The notes beneath the pieces were generated by a model, which saw only the letters and a program-made list of their open reading frames with translations, ran no database searches and had not been told where the DNA came from. From contig DATDRQ010000337.1 of assembly GCA_035291645.1 (NCBI GenBank), forward strand, positions 1-7,257: DNA of 7,257 bases. The letters are read 5' to 3'. Shown piece by piece: positions 5,212 to 7,257 of this stretch. How positions within the stretch are numbered: the first letter of the stretch is position 1; each line of letters begins with the position of its first letter. Made by a program: the position numbers and the translations under genes. The stretch is from DATDRQ01 sp035291645 (GTDB taxonomy: Bacteria; Chloroflexota; Anaerolineae; Anaerolineales; UBA4823).

Positions 5212-5985
5212 TCCCTGTCGACGAATACCAGCGAAACCGGGTGCGATAAGGTCGATCCGAAGGGTCAGCTTCCAGTGCGGTTGTTCCAGACGATCCGTTC
5301 AGATGTTCAATCCGTGTTCGACCGGGACCCGGCCGCGCGCAGCACGCTCGAAGTCCTGTTTTGTTACCCGGGCCTGCACGCCTTGTGGGGTCACCGCCTG
5401 GCGCACTGGCTATGGGTCCACCACCTGAAGCTGATCGCCCGCTTCGTCTCTCAAATGACGCGCTGGTTCACCGGGATCGAGATTCATCCCGGAGCTATCA
5501 TCGGCGCGCAGTTCTTCATCGATCACGGCATGGGAGTGGTGATCGGCGAGACGGCTGAGGTGGGGGACTGCGTCACGCTCTACCACGGCGTCACGCTGGG
5601 GGGTACCACCCTCTCGAAGGGCAAGCGCCACCCGACCCTGGAGAACGACGTGGTCGTCGGTGCGGGCGCCAAGATCCTGGGCGCCATCACAATCGGCGCC
5701 AACAGCCGCATCGGCGCCAACGCAGTGGTGGTCAAGTCGGTGCCGCCGAATTCAGTGGTGGTGGGCGTCCCGGGCGAGGTCGTGATGCGCAGCAAGCCCC
5801 GGCTCGAGCCGTCTTTGCCTGACTTGAATCATGGGATTCTGCCGGACGTGATCGGCGAGTCGCTGGTGGCGCTCATCGCACGCGTCGAAGAACTGGAGGG
5901 GCGCCTGCAGGGTCAAGAAGAGCTTGTCCCGCCTTTGCATAAACCGGATCATGGTATCTGGCATGGCGAGGACTTCTCCATATAA
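5209..5985 (+). CDS. cysE: Serine O-acetyltransferase
   Basis: CysE makes O-acetylserine from serine and acetyl-CoA, the first step of cysteine synthesis. The 258-residue protein has a helical N-terminal part (about 25-88, with FQTIRSDVQSVFDRDPAA) and a left-handed beta-helix of hexapeptide repeats (about 90-192). FIDHGMGVVIGETAEVGD (103-120) includes Asp105-His106, which align with the catalytic Asp-His of E. coli CysE; HGVTLGGT (126-133) and RHP (140-142) are also conserved. After the helix comes a longer tail with a likely helix at 215-234 and a last residue of Ile258. In known cysteine synthase complexes the C-terminal Ile of CysE plugs the CysK active site, so the two neighbours here may form that complex. 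The TTG start is set by a strong ribosome site. No promoter is visible in front, so it is probably expressed with cysK. Confidence 0.94.
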   Translation: MSLSTNTSETGCDKVDPKGQLPVRLFQTIRSDVQSVFDRDPAARSTLEVLFCYPGLHALWGHRLAHWLWVHHLKLIARFVSQMTRWFTGIEIHPGAIIGAQFFIDHGMGVVIGETAEVGDCVTLYHGVTLGGTTLSKGKRHPTLENDVVVGAGAKILGAITIGANSRIGANAVVVKSVPPNSVVVGVPGEVVMRSKPRLEPSLPDLNHGILPDVIGESLVALIARVEELEGRLQGQEELVPPLHKPDHGIWHGEDFSI

Positions 5986-6071
5986 TGAAATCACGGTGAG
6001 CAGGTAAATTTCACCACCGGGAAACAGAGATCACACCGGGCAGGGAGACCACCTGACTCAACGGTAAGTTA
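5986..6071. other. Convergent intergenic region with no clear terminator
   Basis: This 86-bp gap separates the ends of cysE and the rhodanese gene. It holds a weak inverted repeat, TGAAAT (5986-5991) with ATTTCA (6008-6013) around a 16-nt loop, and a T-rich run at 6069-6079 that reaches into the end of the rhodanese gene without a good stem before it. Near-duplicate CACCACCGGG and CACACCGGG motifs lie about 20 bp apart. I cannot identify a convincing intrinsic terminator in either direction. Confidence 0.4.
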
Positions 6072-6521
6072 TTATTTTTCCAGCGGTAAACCCGCGTTCC
6101 CCCATTCGTTGAAACCCCCCTCCAGGTTCCACACGTTGGTGTAGCCCAGCTGGACGAGCTTCTCGGCGGCGATATTGCTCATCCGGTCGCTGCGGCAGTA
6201 CAGAACGATCTTGGCTCCTTTATCTGCGGGCAGCTCTTCCAGGTGCTGTTCGATCTCATCATAGGGGATCGACAGATCGGTGGCAGGGATATCCCCTTCG
6301 AAGGGGATGTGCACGTTGACGAAGGTGAAATCCTTATTCTCCAGCATAGTCTGAAGTTCTGGCACGCTGACGTCTGTGTACGTCCCGGCGCCCGGTACGG
6401 AGACCGGTTTTCCAACTACCTCGGCTCCGCTAGGAACCGCCTGGCTGGCTGTCTCGTTTCCACTGCAGGCGGATAGGAGCAGGGTGGCGAGTAAGAGTGT
6501 GCTCAAGATAAATTTGTTCAT
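6072..6521 (-). CDS. Rhodanese-domain lipoprotein
   Basis: The 149-residue product starts with a lipoprotein signal: MNK, a hydrophobic run (4-16) and lipobox LSAC with Cys19 as the lipidated residue. A flexible stretch (20-48) leads to a single rhodanese domain (about 50-147). Active-site Cys109 lies in YCRSDRMSNIAAEKL, close to the common YCRSGRMS loop but with Asp replacing Gly at 112. The end, NVWNLEGGFNEWGNAGLPL, is typical of the family. Rhodaneses move sulfane sulfur through a cysteine persulfide; being exported, this one acts outside the cytoplasmic membrane, on an unknown acceptor. AGAAGGAG lies 7 nt before the ATG, so the start is firm. It lies 89 bp downstream of a histidine kinase gene on the same strand and runs towards cysE, so it is not part of the cysteine operon. 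A sulfur link with its neighbours is suggestive only. Confidence 0.92.
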   Translation of the reverse strand: MNKFILSTLLLATLLLSACSGNETASQAVPSGAEVVGKPVSVPGAGTYTDVSVPELQTMLENKDFTFVNVHIPFEGDIPATDLSIPYDEIEQHLEELPADKGAKIVLYCRSDRMSNIAAEKLVQLGYTNVWNLEGGFNEWGNAGLPLEK

Positions 6522-6610
6522 CCAACGACTCCTTCTGAAATATTCGCAAAGGTTCTTTTTGATCCGGCGGGCGCCGCCTCCCTACGCGTTGCCCGGAGAC
6601 TGTGCCCGGC
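6522..6610 (-). other. Leader of the rhodanese gene with strong ribosome site and a GC-rich hairpin
   Basis: Reading leftwards, this 89-bp gap first contains GGCGGCGCCCGCC (about 6566-6578 on the plus strand as GGCGGGCGCCGCC), a short GC-rich palindrome followed by ATCAAAAAG rather than a T-run, so it is not a normal terminator of the kinase gene. AGAAGGAG (6536-6529) is the ribosome binding site of the rhodanese gene. AT-rich sequence at 6541-6547 could hold a -10, but I find no paired -35. Co-transcription with the kinase gene remains possible. Confidence 0.4.
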
Positions 6611-7257
6611 TTATTCTACTTGCCGGCTGGTTAGATCAAGATTGTCTTCGGAACCGGGCGCGGTCTCGAGCTTAACCGCTACCCGCGTTCCCTGCCCGGG
6701 CCTGGAGGAGATCTCCAACCGGGCGCCGATCGCCTCGGCGCGCTCGTGCATGCCCAGGAAGCCGAAGTGCCCGCTTGGGGCGAACTCGGCCGGGCTTTCC
6801 GGGACGCTAAACCCGATGCCGTTATCCTGCATCACCAGGGTCACCCGCCCCGGCTGATAATCGATGATCAACTCCGCCTGGCTGGCGCGCGCGTGCCGGA
6901 TGACGTTACTCAACGCCTCCTGGGCGATGCGGTATAAGGCCAGCTCAGCCGCCTCCGGCAGGCGCCGCTCCGTTCCCGCCCGCCGGAACTGGATTGCCAG
7001 CCCGGCTGGCTGCGAGTTCTCCCGGGCCAGCATCTCCAGCGCCGCCGAGAGCCCCAGCTCTTCCAGGTAGATCGGGCGCAGCGCCCGGGTGAAGCGGCGC
7101 AGGTTCTGGATGGTCTGATCGCTCAGGGACTGGATCTCGGCCAGCGAACGGGAAAGCCCGGCCGAGGCCGGCCCGCCATTGACGTCCAGCTGCGCCAGCT
7201 GGACCCGCTGGTTGAGGGCGATCAGCGCCTGCAGCGTGTCGTCGTGCAGCTCGCGCG
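6611..7257 (-). CDS. NarL-type sensor histidine kinase, C-terminal part (cut by right edge)
   Basis: The frame is open from the window edge to the TAA at 6613-6611, giving 214 complete residues; the sensor part lies outside. Counting from the first complete codon, RELHDDTLQ (1-9) is the HisKA_3 H-box with phospho-accepting His4, and D5-x3-Q9 fits the DxxxQ phosphatase motif of the NarX/LiaS class. The dimerisation helices continue to about residue 75 (FTRALRPIYLEELGLSAALE). The HATPase domain follows with the N-box EALSNVIRHA, the G1 box DNGIGF and the G2 box GFLGMHERAEAIGA. A 20-residue acidic tail ends the protein. An internal ATG at 7033 is not the start, because the H-box lies upstream of it. 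The stimulus is unknown, and no response regulator gene follows inside the window; the next gene on this strand is the rhodanese lipoprotein, so the partner, if adjacent, is upstream or elsewhere. Confidence 0.93.
   Translation of the reverse strand, partial: RELHDDTLQALIALNQRVQLAQLDVNGGPASAGLSRSLAEIQSLSDQTIQNLRRFTRALRPIYLEELGLSAALEMLARENSQPAGLAIQFRRAGTERRLPEAAELALYRIAQEALSNVIRHARASQAELIIDYQPGRVTLVMQDNGIGFSVPESPAEFAPSGHFGFLGMHERAEAIGARLEISSRPGQGTRVAVKLETAPGSEDNLDLTSRQVE

Noticed and set aside
6069..6079. T-rich run after cysE as an intrinsic terminator
   Set aside because: No stable GC stem lies directly before it, and part of the run is the end of the rhodanese gene on the other strand.

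Overview
The window is about 7.3 kb of GC-rich bacterial DNA in which nearly all the sequence is coding. Protein style (FeoB of the GxGCxTMATLTTR type, a FeoA-like protein with a Cys-rich front end, a NarL-type kinase fragment) reminds me of environmental Chloroflexota, perhaps Anaerolineae. That assignment is inference from memory, with roughly even confidence. No mobile element, CRISPR array, tRNA or rRNA was seen.

Region 1 (1-980, minus strand) holds three genes reading leftwards: a small unrecognised Cys/His-rich protein (980-627), a 62-residue stand-alone YHS-domain protein (570-382), and the first 103 residues of a class I SAM-dependent methyltransferase (309 to the left edge). Each small gene has a plausible promoter or ribosome binding site. 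A 14-bp perfect hairpin sits directly on the YHS stop codon.

Region 2 (981-1248) is the control region between these genes and a rightward operon. It contains two copies of a 17-bp palindromic element, 36 bp apart, that look like Fur-type operators just upstream of the fur start.

Region 3 (1249-5985, plus strand) is a tightly packed gene string: a Fur-family repressor, the ferrous-iron transporter FeoB, a FeoA-domain protein with eight N-terminal cysteines, cysteine synthase CysK and serine acetyltransferase CysE. The gaps or overlaps are 10 nt, 13-nt overlap, 14-nt overlap and 56 nt. This suggests one transcription unit that joins iron import to cysteine synthesis, the two inputs for Fe-S cluster assembly, probably under autoregulated Fur control.

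Region 4 (6072-7257, minus strand, convergent to cysE) holds a rhodanese-domain lipoprotein and, upstream of it, the C-terminal part of a NarL-type sensor histidine kinase cut by the right edge.

The most interesting content is the metal and sulfur locus: the paired operators, the Cys-rich FeoA, the iron-cysteine operon and the unrecognised CxC...CxC protein. I found no evidence of a defence system or of a wholly new type of machinery.
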